A DNA stretch of 64,000 bases, taken from Solenopsis invicta. Taxonomy: Eukaryota > Arthropoda > Insecta > Hymenoptera > Formicidae. The first letter of the stretch is position 1, and every line of letters begins with the position of its first letter. The DNA lies in NCBI RefSeq assembly GCF_016802725.1, contig NC_052667.1, forward strand, positions 2,384,501 to 2,448,500, given 5' to 3'. The position numbers were made by a program, and so were the translations under genes. The notes below the pieces were generated by a model. The model saw nothing but the letters and a program-made list of their open reading frames with translations. It did no database searches and had not been told where the DNA came from. Shown piece after piece: positions 37,663 through 49,430 of the stretch.

Positions 37663-38948
37663 AGACCATAATATAATTTGCTCTAGTAATTTAATCCCCC
37701 TAGTAATTTCCTTCTAAAATTGAATACACTTGCAATCAATATAAAACGTTAAAAAGTAAGAAAAAAAGTTCTGGCTCAAATTTTATTGAATATTTTATTG
37801 ATTATTATTTTTAATTATTTTCTTCACTATTAATGGAAGTTAGCAATATTGAAACAACTATTAATACTTTAAAAATATAGATACATATTATTAACATGTT
37901 AAGCTTTAATAATTGCTCTAATATACATATACGTTTAACTAAAATAAGAGATATTACTTGAGTAAATCTCTATATTGTCAGAATTGTAAATAATGCTTTA
38001 ATCGTATTTTGAACGATTATTTTAGATAATTTGTTGATATAAAACTCAAATGTATACGTTTCGCAATATAACAATTGATATGATAATATTCTGTAATGCC
38101 AAATTTAGGAATTTGAAACGCTAATAGAAACTTACGAAGATAAGTATTCCCTGACATGTAAAAAAGGAACATATATTCATTAAGTTATCTGATGTGTATA
38201 TACACTATATATATATAATAATTTCCTTTTCAAATAATTTGCTCATGTAATTTGTTTTATTCGTCTATTTTTCACAATAGTCATTGCTATTTTTTAAGAA
38301 ACATATTTATTAAGCGTTTTTGTAACATCTTGTTTAAGTTAATGCAAATACATGTGATTTACTGTGAGATAAAATCTTTTTAAGTGTACGTTTTAAATTA
38401 ATGTCCAGATTTGCGTCATTTCTTGTACAAAAAGGAACATGCTCGCAGGTCGTTATATAAATAACGGTGACGTCATACCATCGGTGACACATCGATGAAT
38501 AATCGAACGACGACCTTTGTGTTAGCTTCATCGATTAACTATTGAAGTCTCTTCCGATCGGTTTTTTTTTCCGAATCAGTGGATTTCTCTCGTCCAACAT
38601 TCCGGAATAAAAATTCGAATAAAATAGGGTTGGGTGCAAGGGGTCATTCAATAGGACGGGGCAGAGGGGGGGGAGGGAATAAGAAGGGATGATGCATCGA
38701 CGGCTAACATCACAGGCGCCAGCGCGGTAGAGTAGGAGAGTAAACGAAAAGAGAAAAGGAGCAATAGTGCAATCGGTGACGCCACTGGTGAGTGTGGTGA
38801 CAGTAAGCGGCCGCTCGTCGATCGGAGCGGAGGTTAGCGTCGCACCTGTGTTACGTCACAAAGTGTTTTGCTTCGGTGCACCTCCCTGTCACCTTTGCGA
38901 GGGAACAGCAGTGTGTCACAGCAAACGGAACAGAACGACGTCGCGAAA
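37663..38948 (+). other. dynein 3' flank and upstream region / 5' leader of the next gene
   Basis: The dynein stop codon is at 37,660-37,662. The following ~800 bp is AT-rich and holds its 3' UTR, though no single AATAAA is decisive. From about 38,580 the sequence becomes GC-rich and purine-rich, consistent with the promoter and 5' UTR of the same-strand gene starting at 38,949. I saw no TATA box in that GC-rich stretch. Confidence 0.4.
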
Positions 38949-41900
38949 ATGGGCGAGAAGACTGGTAAGCGAGCTCCCGTTGCGCGTACTCCAACAGAAA
39001 AATTCACGGGGAGAGAGTGAGAGAGAAATTCGGGCGGGGAACGATCCTTATTTCGAGTGCAATCGTACTTTTTTCTTTTTCGCGAACAGCTGCCGCTTGT
39101 TCGCCGTTTCGAATTGTTTAAACTGGATTATTGTGTAGAAAAAAAGAAAATACGATAGAGAAATTTGGTAAAATTGCGACACGCGGTTTTATGCGATTAT
39201 CTCACGCGATAAGGACGAAGATAAGGAATTTTTTATGAACACATGTGTTGTCTTCTTTTCCCGGAGCAGAGCACATCGTAATGACGCCCAAGTGCAAGAC
39301 TGCGAACTCTACGACGCTGATAATCGAAAGGCAGGCTCTGGAGCCCCCAACGGAGAACGGGAACGAGAACAACGTTCACATCGCCGGCGGGGATCACAAA
39401 GGAATCGTTATCAACAAGCAGGCTGTAGCCGGTACGATGTCCTTGCTTTAATTGGCAGTACTATGTTTAATTGATATTCAATTAAACAGTTTGCATATTT
39501 ATTATCTTATAATTCGCAGTAACAAACGGCGAGGGTCAGCCTGCCCAACTGTGCCTGCAATTCAGAGTGTTCCTGGTAAGTGCGCAAACAGGAAAGCACA
39601 CACAGGAACAAAGGACCCTTCAGTTTTGGTTTGTTGATGCACTTGCTGGGGCAGAACAGCCGAGTGTTGCGCAAGAATTTTTTAGAGAGCTGGTTACACC
39701 ACAGGAGTTTCCTAGAGGTGAAGTGTAACATGATACGCACATTGATCATTAGTCAGAGTAGTATTCTTGGAACTGTATTCTTAAGATCAAACGTGTCTGA
39801 TATAACTGGAGGCTTTAAATGAATGTTTCTTTGTTCTCCTATAAACATGCTAAGATTCTAATTTTAAACTGTTGGCAATAAGAGGCAGTGAACGTGAAAT
39901 TCGATATGATTTAAGAAAGCATTTATATATGAAATTGATTAAGCTTTTATATATAAATTTCTGTAATTGATATGAGTTTTCCTTCTGTGTAATACTTTTA
40001 ATAATGTTAGTTATTCTTTGCAGATTATGTGGGATTTATTAAAAAGATAATGAAATTGATGCAACATAAATATCCCAGTATTAAAAAGCTGGAGGTAGAA
40101 TTGAGACAACTGGAAGAGCCAATTACTCTTCCAAGCAGGCCTTGTAAGTAAATAATTATTTCTTCTTTGTTAATGTATTATTACAAAGATAATTGCACAT
40201 AAGGTGTATCAGATTTAGTCTATACATTTCATACATACATTCTCATTTTCAAATATAATCTACTTTGGCTTAAGACAAAAAATCTATATGGGAAAGGGGA
40301 GGGGTTAATGGTTATTTGATTAAGATGATTGGGCTTAATAGTTTTTTATTGAAAGATATTAGACGTGTCTCAAGTGCACATCGTAGCTGAACGTAAAAGG
40401 AAATGCACACTTGACTAAAACTCTTGGTGACTCGTAAATCCATTATGTAATATAAGTCGGGGTTTTCCCATGTACAATCGCAATTACATTGTATTGAACG
40501 TGAGCATCTATTTCATACTTAATTTCTATTATTCACAGCTACTGGTCACTTACTATTCACACTTCCTCCCTCTGAGAAAGTTATGTGGAGATCAGGTTCG
40601 AGAATAAAAAAAATCAGCATTTTTTGTCACATTTCATTGATGTTTATTCTCTTTTTCTCATATACACAAGCTAATAATCCAAAGCTAAACTGACACACAT
40701 AATATATTTTCCTGTAACACAATTATTGACGATACGTTTGTAAATTTTTTTATAGTTTTAGATTAAAAGAAAAAAAAGTTTCTCTCTCTGTACTTAGCTA
40801 ATAGATATATACATATATCCTGTCGCGCTTGGCACAATAAATCTAGTAACCATAACAACATTGATTTAACATAGTTTGCCTAATATTGTCTACGTTGCAT
40901 TGATTTATATAATAGCGTTCCGTTCAGCAATATAAAAAAAAAGAGAATTATATATTTTTTTATTATTATTAAAATCAAGATGAAACATGCTACGGGTTTA
41001 TGGAAATTATTATACACTTTGATTATGTAAGAAAGAATTTTCCAATCTGATTAACAGAACAATTACTAAAGGATACATTAACTAGAGCGTGAAAAACAGC
41101 CTATTTAACCACTTGACTTGACCTGGATTTGTACCGTATTCCCTACACACGGTGTACAGTATATACATATCTACTCTCACACAGCATGATTATAGATAAA
41201 AGTTATTATACAACACAAAAATATTTTACAGCCCAACATACATGAACATCTCAATACAGATTACACAATAAACAATTATTTGAAATATGAATTTATTTAA
41301 TTAAAATTTAATTTGGTGATCTGTTTCATTTGCATTAATTTTAAATATGGACATTTATAGCATCAGAAGCATATGCACACATTAGCTACATATCATGTAC
41401 ATATCGTTAAAATCATACTTATTTCTCTGTCCTAAATTCTAATTATCTTTCCAATTGATTATTCATTGTCATACTACATAGTACCATGACATTGCCATTT
41501 TAGTCTTCATTCTGTAAGGAAATGCATCCATGTAGAGCACGAACCCTTTCTATTCATGGTCAGTAGCCGCCATATCCATATATGTATTCAAGTTTTACTC
41601 TTCCACATACACATTAGCTGTATCCTTCACTAACGGTTCTAGCTCGATTCTAGTTATAGAAACAGAGACTAGTTAAATTGCACACTTATTACAGCTATAT
41701 TACTTCTGAAACTTTCACACATTTCTCTACCTTGGACAGATTAAAAGCTACCTAATACATGAGATTTAGACTCATCCACACTCATCCACATGGCAGAAAA
41801 TTTAACTTGCATATGTTATGGAGTGCTGTATTCTTGTTTCAATGCTGTTAACTATCATTTTAAAATTACAATAGGCATATGTGCGGCTTGAAAAATGACA

Positions 41901-44876
41901 AACTTACCCCAGTATTCATGATTTAATTGCACGATTTAATAAGCGTTTTTTCTTTTTTTTTTTTTATTGAAAGTATCTACAGACGAAACCATTATGGGTC
42001 AAGTGATTGAGTTAACAGTAGAAAAAGTTTTGGAACTTATTGAGTCTGCCTATCCGAATCCAGTTACTGTAGTTGATATGGCGAGGTAAGTAATTGTATT
42101 AAATAGAATTTAGATCAAGAAAATAACATGTTGAAAGAAATTATATTTCTATTTTATTTTGTTTTTAGGGAACATGGATGGGAGCCATCAGCTGTGGAGG
42201 CTAAATTAAATGAGCTTCAAGAGAAGGGACTTGTTAAAGCAATGGATCATGGAGCTTACACACGTGTTGTCCATGAAGATACTCATATTCAAGTAATTGA
42301 TTACTTAAATATAATTTTTTTTTAATTAACTTTTATTAACTTATTTGTATTGTAATGTTATAATATATATTTTTAGGTGGTGAAGCAGATGCCAACGGTG
42401 GCGAAACAACCCACTATAGCTATTATAACAGCTCAATACTGTGAAAAACTTGCTGTGGATTCATTGATTGAGAATAAGGAAACCTTTGTCCGCTACACCA
42501 CTGTTGGTAAGATCTTTTCTTTTATTACTGTTTAAGATATACTTTACATAAGAATGATATTCTTACAACTGTAACACTTCCAATGTGCTAGATTAATATT
42601 AAAAAGTAAACTAATTTCTCTATTCTCTTTTCTCATTAGATAAATAATCGTAACTAAATTCTTTTGAAACATTAGAAGAATAATTCTATTGACTCCCTTT
42701 CTTTTATTCCTAGTTTTTTTTTAATAAATTACTACAAATGATTATTTTTAAAATTATTGATTGAATTATATCCAATAAATTTCTGCTAGCGTTCCAATTA
42801 TATAGTCATTCCTACTTTTTCCGCTTTCATGCAAATATAACTGTTGATTTATTGCTCGCTAATCAGCGGCAAATATTCAAACGATAATGGGGATGTATTT
42901 CACCATGCATGAAACTTTAGGTACCGCAAGCTCACCAGACACGATAGACGGGGTTCCGCGAGTGATATGCCGTTTTGGTAAAGTAGTTTGTAACATAACT
43001 ATCATTTTAATGTCATTTCATAGCTTGCCAATTGCTTGTGACCGAAGAACAATGCAGGGCAAAATGATGCTGCAAACATACATTTTGAAACACATTGTCT
43101 CTTTTATGTTATAAATGATTTCATATATTATATATGTTAGTAAAATTATTGTAAGTTGTTTTGTTTTGTGTTGTGAACGTTTTGTACGGCTGTTTTTGTT
43201 ATGTATACGTTTTTGTTGGGCTTACTTATGTTTTGTATTGTATTTTATTATTTTATGTTTTGTATTTATTTTATGTGTGAGTCTTATTTATTACACTTTA
43301 TTAATTTTTATTATGTAAACAATAATATTTTTATAATTTAATTTTTGTAATAATTTGTTCCCAGTAAAGAAAATTTAATTTTTTTTATTTTTATTTATTT
43401 CTTATCATCGGCAACATTTCGTCTTCAAAAATTTTAATTAAATATTTGAATTTTTAATAATAGAATCCATTCAAATATATTCGATCTATAAACTCTCGAC
43501 AAGAGATTTTTTAATAATCTTTAGACATTACTTGCTTCTATTATGTCTAGTATTATTACTAGACTCGGGAGATGTATCTACATGGAATGGATCGTTACCC
43601 ATTTTATCGTCACACATAACACAGGTTCCATCTTACTTTGTTGATAGATGCACAATGCACATGTATCATATGCAAATCAAGAACAGAAGGAGATATAAAT
43701 TGCAAAATATACAAATATAGATAACGAATAAATATCGTTTGTTATAGGAGAATCAAATGTATATACTTTGGGCAATATCGGTACACATAGGATTGTGTGC
43801 ACTAAATTGCCAACTGTGGGACACACCAGGGAAGCAATGACCGCAGCTGGCAACACTACCACTAGATTGTTAGGTATGCATTTAGTATACCCTTAAAAAT
43901 TTTTATATTATGTGTATACGTATATGATTTTTTATTTTCATTATTTGTTACAATTTTTGTAGGTACATTCCAAAAAGTGGATTTCGTCTTTCTTGTCGGA
44001 GTTGGTGGTGGTGTCCCTCATTATACAGATTATAATAAACACGTGCGGCTGGGTGATATAGTGATATCGCATCCGACGCCGCTCAATAAGAAATATGCGT
44101 ATATTTATTGTGAAAGTGCTAAGATGAACGAAAATGGGAGCTATCATTTTGAAACCAAAGAATATTGTCCTCCAAATCTTGGTCTTCAAGAAATTGCAGC
44201 CAATCTCAAGAAACAAGTAATTTCATTGATATTTACATTAGATTTGTATGCTATATGTTTGTCTAAAATACTTATCTTTTTCTATAGGCTGAAAACGAAG
44301 CATTTCCGCCATGGCAAACGTATATGAAAGAAGGTCTGCAAAATCTGGTCAATCAATCGGAACACGATTTTAACGCACCACCACCAGAATCTGACAAGCT
44401 GTACATGGCGATTGGAGAAAGGGATGTCATCGAAGTATCTCATCCAATCGCACCTCAAGATTCTATAAATAAAAGGTAATTGACGAAAAAATTAATTCAA
44501 CATATCACCGCATGCTTGTCTCGATGTCTTGCATGTGTTGATATGTAAATATACATTAACATTTCATTATTGCAGAATTGATGGATCCTCGCGAATTCAT
44601 TTAGCGCCTGTAGCATCCGGTCGACAAGTTGCACGAGATGATCAACTTAGGCAAAAGTTTGCCACCCGATTCGGCGCGCTTGCATTTGACGCCGAAATGG
44701 ATGCAGTCGTAGAGAGCATTTTGGGTAATTGTCGCGAGAATTTCGTTGTAATCCGCGGGATTGCCGATTACAAAGATGGTACTCGAATTAAAGAATGGCA
44801 GCCTTATGCAGCGTTGGCGGCAGCCAGTGTAATGAAAGCTATAATCTGTGCTATGGATCCACCTACTAATGACTAA
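38949..44876 (+). CDS. winged-helix / nucleoside phosphorylase superfamily fusion protein
   Basis: Eleven coding exons join in phase: 38949-38964, 39270-39431, 39520-39717, 40024-40143, 41974-42085, 42169-42292, 42377-42506, 43748-43873, 43963-44216, 44288-44475, 44576-44876. They give 576 aa. An N-terminal region of ~165 residues has no family I know. About residues 195-235 look like a winged helix (VVDMAREHGWEPSAVEAKLN onward). About residues 250-570 are a PNP_UDP_1 fold. It has the glycine loop FLVGVGGGV, the LGDIVIS strand, an EMD motif at 517-519 matching the Glu-Met-Glu/Asp ribose-binding site of nucleosidases, and RGIADYKDG at 537-545 with the family's base-contacting Asp (541). That suggests nucleoside binding or cleavage, but the substrate is unknown. 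An ATG inside exon 2 (39,281) is an alternative start that would drop 19 residues. Confidence 0.85.
40144..41973 (+). other. intron 4 of the winged-helix/phosphorylase-like gene
   Basis: A 1.8-kb AT-rich intron bounded by CCTT|GTAAGT and a TTTTTATTGAAAG acceptor. I recognise no gene, exon or well-preserved element in it. Confidence 0.6.
42867..42977 (+). CDS. candidate 111-nt cassette exon of the same gene
   Basis: It is bounded by an acceptor (CGCTAATCAG) and a donor (TTTTG|GTAAAG). Length is 37 codons, phase 1 to phase 1, with no stop, so it can be spliced between exons 7 and 8. It would insert a segment starting AANIQTIMGMYF and ending VICRF just before GESNVYTLG, in the first part of the phosphorylase domain. 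The exon 7-exon 8 join without it reads TTVGESNVYTLG and looks canonical. It could be an alternative exon or a chance in-frame stretch. Confidence 0.35.
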
Positions 44877-46182
44877 TGTCATTTCTCATCTAGTTTTTTG
44901 ACTTAATTTTACGTTACCTATAAGGTAACGCGCATAAGTTTACGTAGGACAAAGGATGAGGTTTAAAATCAAAGCAGCAAGTAAGCATATATATTGCACA
45001 AAATGCATAAAAATGATCAAGTAATTTTAGTAGGTTTTTTATTAAATTAATATTTAAAGATGAAAAAAGCAAAAGTTGCAAAATACTTTATCTTATAGAA
45101 TAATCAATACGTCACGCTCAAATCTTACAACTTTTTTCAGTGCCATTTTTACAAACTTATTTAACAATATTTGTTAAAAGGTGTTTTTATCCATTACTGT
45201 TGAAATCAAGACGGTCAAGTACTTGAGAATATCAAGAAAAATATTTGACCGTTATTGGTTATCAGTTTTCTTACTTAAATTTTATTTGAATTTTTTATGC
45301 GTCAAAGCTCGAAGAAACAATAGTGCCATTATTATTTCCTATAATTGTCGCATAATATGTTGCGATCTTTGCAACGAGACGATTTTTTCTTTGCAAAAAT
45401 AAATTTACGTACATTCGTGTTAGACGTATGTTCACACATACAGAAGGGTATTATGTGTTACGAACACATATATATGTTCGACTTTGAACACCAAACAATC
45501 AGAGGCAACAAAGACTAATGACGCTTTAATGGATTATTCTCTAGATAGGTAATGAATTTAATAGTGACTCTGTCTAACTTAATCTAATAGCGCTACTGTT
45601 CAATCGTACTTGCTATGATTAGGAATGATTAGATGTTGCACCAGGTCCAAACAAGATACCAGTTAGGCAAGTTACTTTAGGCAACTGTTCTAGTAATAAA
45701 TACGATAGACGCAACCGAAACTGAAAGTACATTTGACAGTATTTAGATCAGACCGAAGTGAAATGTCGTTACAGTATATTGCTGGAGTAATTATTAAATG
45801 TTTACCAGAGTATATATTGACGTTTTCAACAGATATATATGCATTCTATATTCACACAGTATACACACAGTATCTACGGAGGATCAATGAACAAAATGCA
45901 TTTTTCTGAAGTTTTTCTCGATTACATGCGTCGAAATGCGCAACAAAGATTTCTACTACAATGTGCCAACGTGTTCATATTTATTAAATTCACTGCCCTT
46001 TTAAAATCCGGATAATATCTTCGCTAATAATTTTCGAGACGAGTTTTCTGTATCTCTATATAAAATCTCATTGATATACCAATTCTTTCGATAATTAAGG
46101 CATTCTATATTTACAGGGTAGTGTACAAAAAATTAATATCTAAATATCAAATTTAAATATGGACCTAAAAAGACAGAAAAGT

Positions 46183-46304
<122 letters not shown>

Positions 46305-46455
46305 GTGTTAATGATGAAAGAGAATGTAAAATTTTAGCAAAAGTCAAATTACAAAAAATACGATTAATTCTAACTATCTAATTCAAATATCTTGAAGCAT
46401 ACATAAGACAAATTATTTATATTTATAACAAATAGACCAACTCGTATATGTTAAT

Positions 46456-47118
46456 AATAAATTAAAATAAATAATAGGCCGAATTAACAAGCGAATTTAC
46501 AATTTTAATAGATCTTGAAATTTTTTACAATAATATATAAATATTATTAAATCATGGAACATGTTTCAATCTTACTTGATCCTTTTCAAACTGCCTAATA
46601 CAATAACAATCGAATTCATATGATAAAGCTGATATTACATACTTAAACCGTTAGGCGCTCAAGACACAAACTATAATCGCCTTTTTGAATGATAACCAAA
46701 TAACTCGAGTGTCGTTACGTAAAGATGTGGTCAATAACGTTATCTAGATCTTCCTAAATGTTTTGTCAATTCATATGGTCTGAGTTCCATGTTTTTATGT
46801 TAAGATATGATGTAACCATCACCGGCGTCACTCAAAGTCATTTATTTAAAAAATTCCAGGCATTGGTACTTATGTCCATCAATAAATGTCATAATTAATT
46901 GTAATGATGTAAATTATAACGTTGTACAACCGTTTAACTCGCTTTTCGCTGTTAAACTGTTTAACAGCGAAAAGCAAGTTGCACGGTTCTTATCAATTCG
47001 GCGTACGACGTTATAATTTACCGTGATTAATATTTATATATTATTGTAACAAACTTCAAGATGTATTAACGTTGTAAATTTGCTCGTTAATTCGGCCTAT
47101 TATTCATTTTAATTTATT
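46456..47118. mobile_element. 663-bp inverted-repeat element (MITE-like)
   Basis: The left arm (46,456-46,553) and right arm (47,025-47,118) are inverted copies about 95 bp long. The match runs through AATAATAGGCCGAATTAAC, CTTGAA and an AATATATAAATATT block. There is no ORF. The interior next to the right arm is the strong hairpin at 46,911-47,019. Target-site duplication and superfamily are unclear because the arm ends run into AT-rich flanks. Confidence 0.75.
46911..47019. repeat. strong hairpin inside the inverted-repeat element
   Basis: The core arms CTTTTCGCTGTTAAA (46,942-46,956) and TTTAACAGCGAAAAG (46,960-46,974) are perfect complements around a 3-nt loop. Pairing resumes outward between AAATTATAACGTTGTAC (46,911) and its partner ending at 47,019. 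Confidence 0.85.
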
Positions 47119-47995
47119 TATATTTATTTATTTTATTTTTTCCCAGATTCTCTCTATGAGTTTCTTTCTTTTAGCAAATAGTTTAATTCCAAGTGTAATC
47201 TATTTGCCGTATACGAGAATCTAAAGACTTTATTGATACACATAAAATTTATTTAAAAAAATTATTTTATTTACACGTGTGTAACAAAAAAAATCAACAT
47301 TAAATGGTAAAGAAACCTAAAATCAACACAAACGACAAAAGTCACTTGTTGTCATTAGAAGCACACATTTGAAATTCTATCAAACATAGAAAATGATTAT
47401 ATGTACACATATATGGATATATAAATATAGAATTTATATATATATAAAATATAAAATATATAAAATAATATATATATAATATATATATTTAAATCGGGAT
47501 GTGCGCGCGAATTTATATAATGGAATTTTAGATTGATTTATCTGTAATGACAGATTCCTATTTTAGGCCTAATATTAGTTGTACGTTATGAAATTCCTTT
47601 GTCATATCAGTCGAAACTTAGGAGCTTCGAGCTTCCAATTGCGCATTTGTATTTGCGTTATTATTACGCGCTTTCAATACTAGTCGCATAACTGTGTTTT
47701 CTACCTGTATTTATATTTGCTACTTATTAGATTATGATAGATAGCTAATACATAACGTGTGAGTTATTTCACGTGATTACTTAGTTTATATTTCATAAGG
47801 AGGGATATCATTTCTGTCAATGTCAAACTTGAATGTTTACTTGATGAATAGCATAAATTATTATTTGATATTTCAAATTATTTATATGATTATTATTTTA
47901 AAGTTTTGAGTATCTATGTAGCTTTTAAATGTCTATAAAAACTTTCAGATGTAGAAACAGAAGGTGTAATATGGGGAAAGCTGGAAATATTTAAA

Positions 47996-48036
47996 ATATT
48001 AACGCTTCAATACACATAGTATTGAAGCGTTAATAT
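47996..48036. repeat. perfect 18-bp hairpin
   Basis: The arms ATATTAACGCTTCAATAC (47,996-48,013) and the exact reverse complement (48,019-48,036) enclose a 5-nt loop. It is intergenic. There is no T-run typical of a bacterial terminator, and none is expected here. Confidence 0.85.
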
Positions 48037-49430
48037 CTAAGCATTTTTTTTTTTTTCAAGAAAAATTAATTATTTTATTAATTTAGAACTTTTATTTTTA
48101 CATATTTTCGTATTAAAAAATGTGAAAAAATATACCGATTCTTATAAATATTAGCGAAATGTTTAAATTAAATTAAGCCAGAATAAACGGGATAAAAGAA
48201 TGTTAAAAATAATAACTCTATATTTGTATAAATTAAAAATATCTTTAAATTGTACAAATATGCGATATTTATTATTTTTTACATTCTATTCATTTATTCT
48301 ATTTTAATTGAAGCTGTACGTTTTGTTAATTTAGTACGAGTTACTTTGATGATTTATTTAACAAAATATGCGTTTTACTTTGTTATATTTAAGTATGTAT
48401 TAAATTATTTATTACCTATCGTTAAATATTAGAACGTCCCATTGCTATGGCTTCCGGAAGAAAATGTGTGGTTTGCATCTGTCCGTGCATAAATCAGTCT
48501 TCCGGTAAACGTGAAAGTTTATTATCGAGGTCTGAAAATATAATTTTGATTGATCCAAACTTAGTATCTATTAACAATAATAGATACTTGACAAGTGTCT
48601 ATTATAGTGAGGGAAGCTCGGTACTCTATTCACAAGATTTACTATAATTATAAGGTGCAAAAATCTCGATACGTATAATGATGTTGCTGTTTAACATGCA
48701 AGGTATCTACACGTTGTATCTTCTTCGTCTCTACAGTTGTTTGAAAATGTACATTTCAATGACCACTGTGCACTTTCATTTATGGGCGATAGCGAAGGTC
48801 CGTGAGTGATAGATATCTCATGGCAGCTACACGATGCGTGTCCAGGAAATAGGATAAGGCGCGGTATTTAATCTGCTCCACAGCAGAAAAGGACCTGTGA
48901 TAATTCCGGTAATTCTTTCGTGTAAGAACGGACGGACGTGATGTCAGCCATATGGTAATAGAGAATAATCGATTCGCCGCCCGTTAATTCTGTTACTGAA
49001 ACTTGTGTGCTGTAATTTACATATTGCGCACATGCAAAGGCGGAATTAATAATGCGTTATTATTGTAAGGAATTAGATATATGTAAATTTGGTTTATGAA
49101 GCATGTGTGTGTGGCGACCGAAAAAAACATCTAAGTCATGATACTTCTTAGCGTATTGCAAATAATTTAACATTTATTTACTCTGTAATGTCACTTCTTC
49201 ATTCCTTTGTTTCCTTATGATGAAATGTTCCAAGAATAAGTTAAACGAGTGTATTATTAAATATACGATCAAACGTTAACATTCTTTTTGTTAAATAATG
49301 TCCTATTAAATAATCGAGCGCTCGCGCAATATTTGTACGTATCGAAATTACAGCTCTTTAATCCTTTGGGTTGAACACGAACTAATATAGTTGAAGTTTA
49401 GTGACCAAAGGGTTGTAAGAAATTGATTTG

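Noticed and set aside
48447..48647. 66-codon open frame starting MASGRKCVVC
   Set aside because: It has an ATG and a suggestive CxxC, but no recognisable domain, no splice context and no further evidence.
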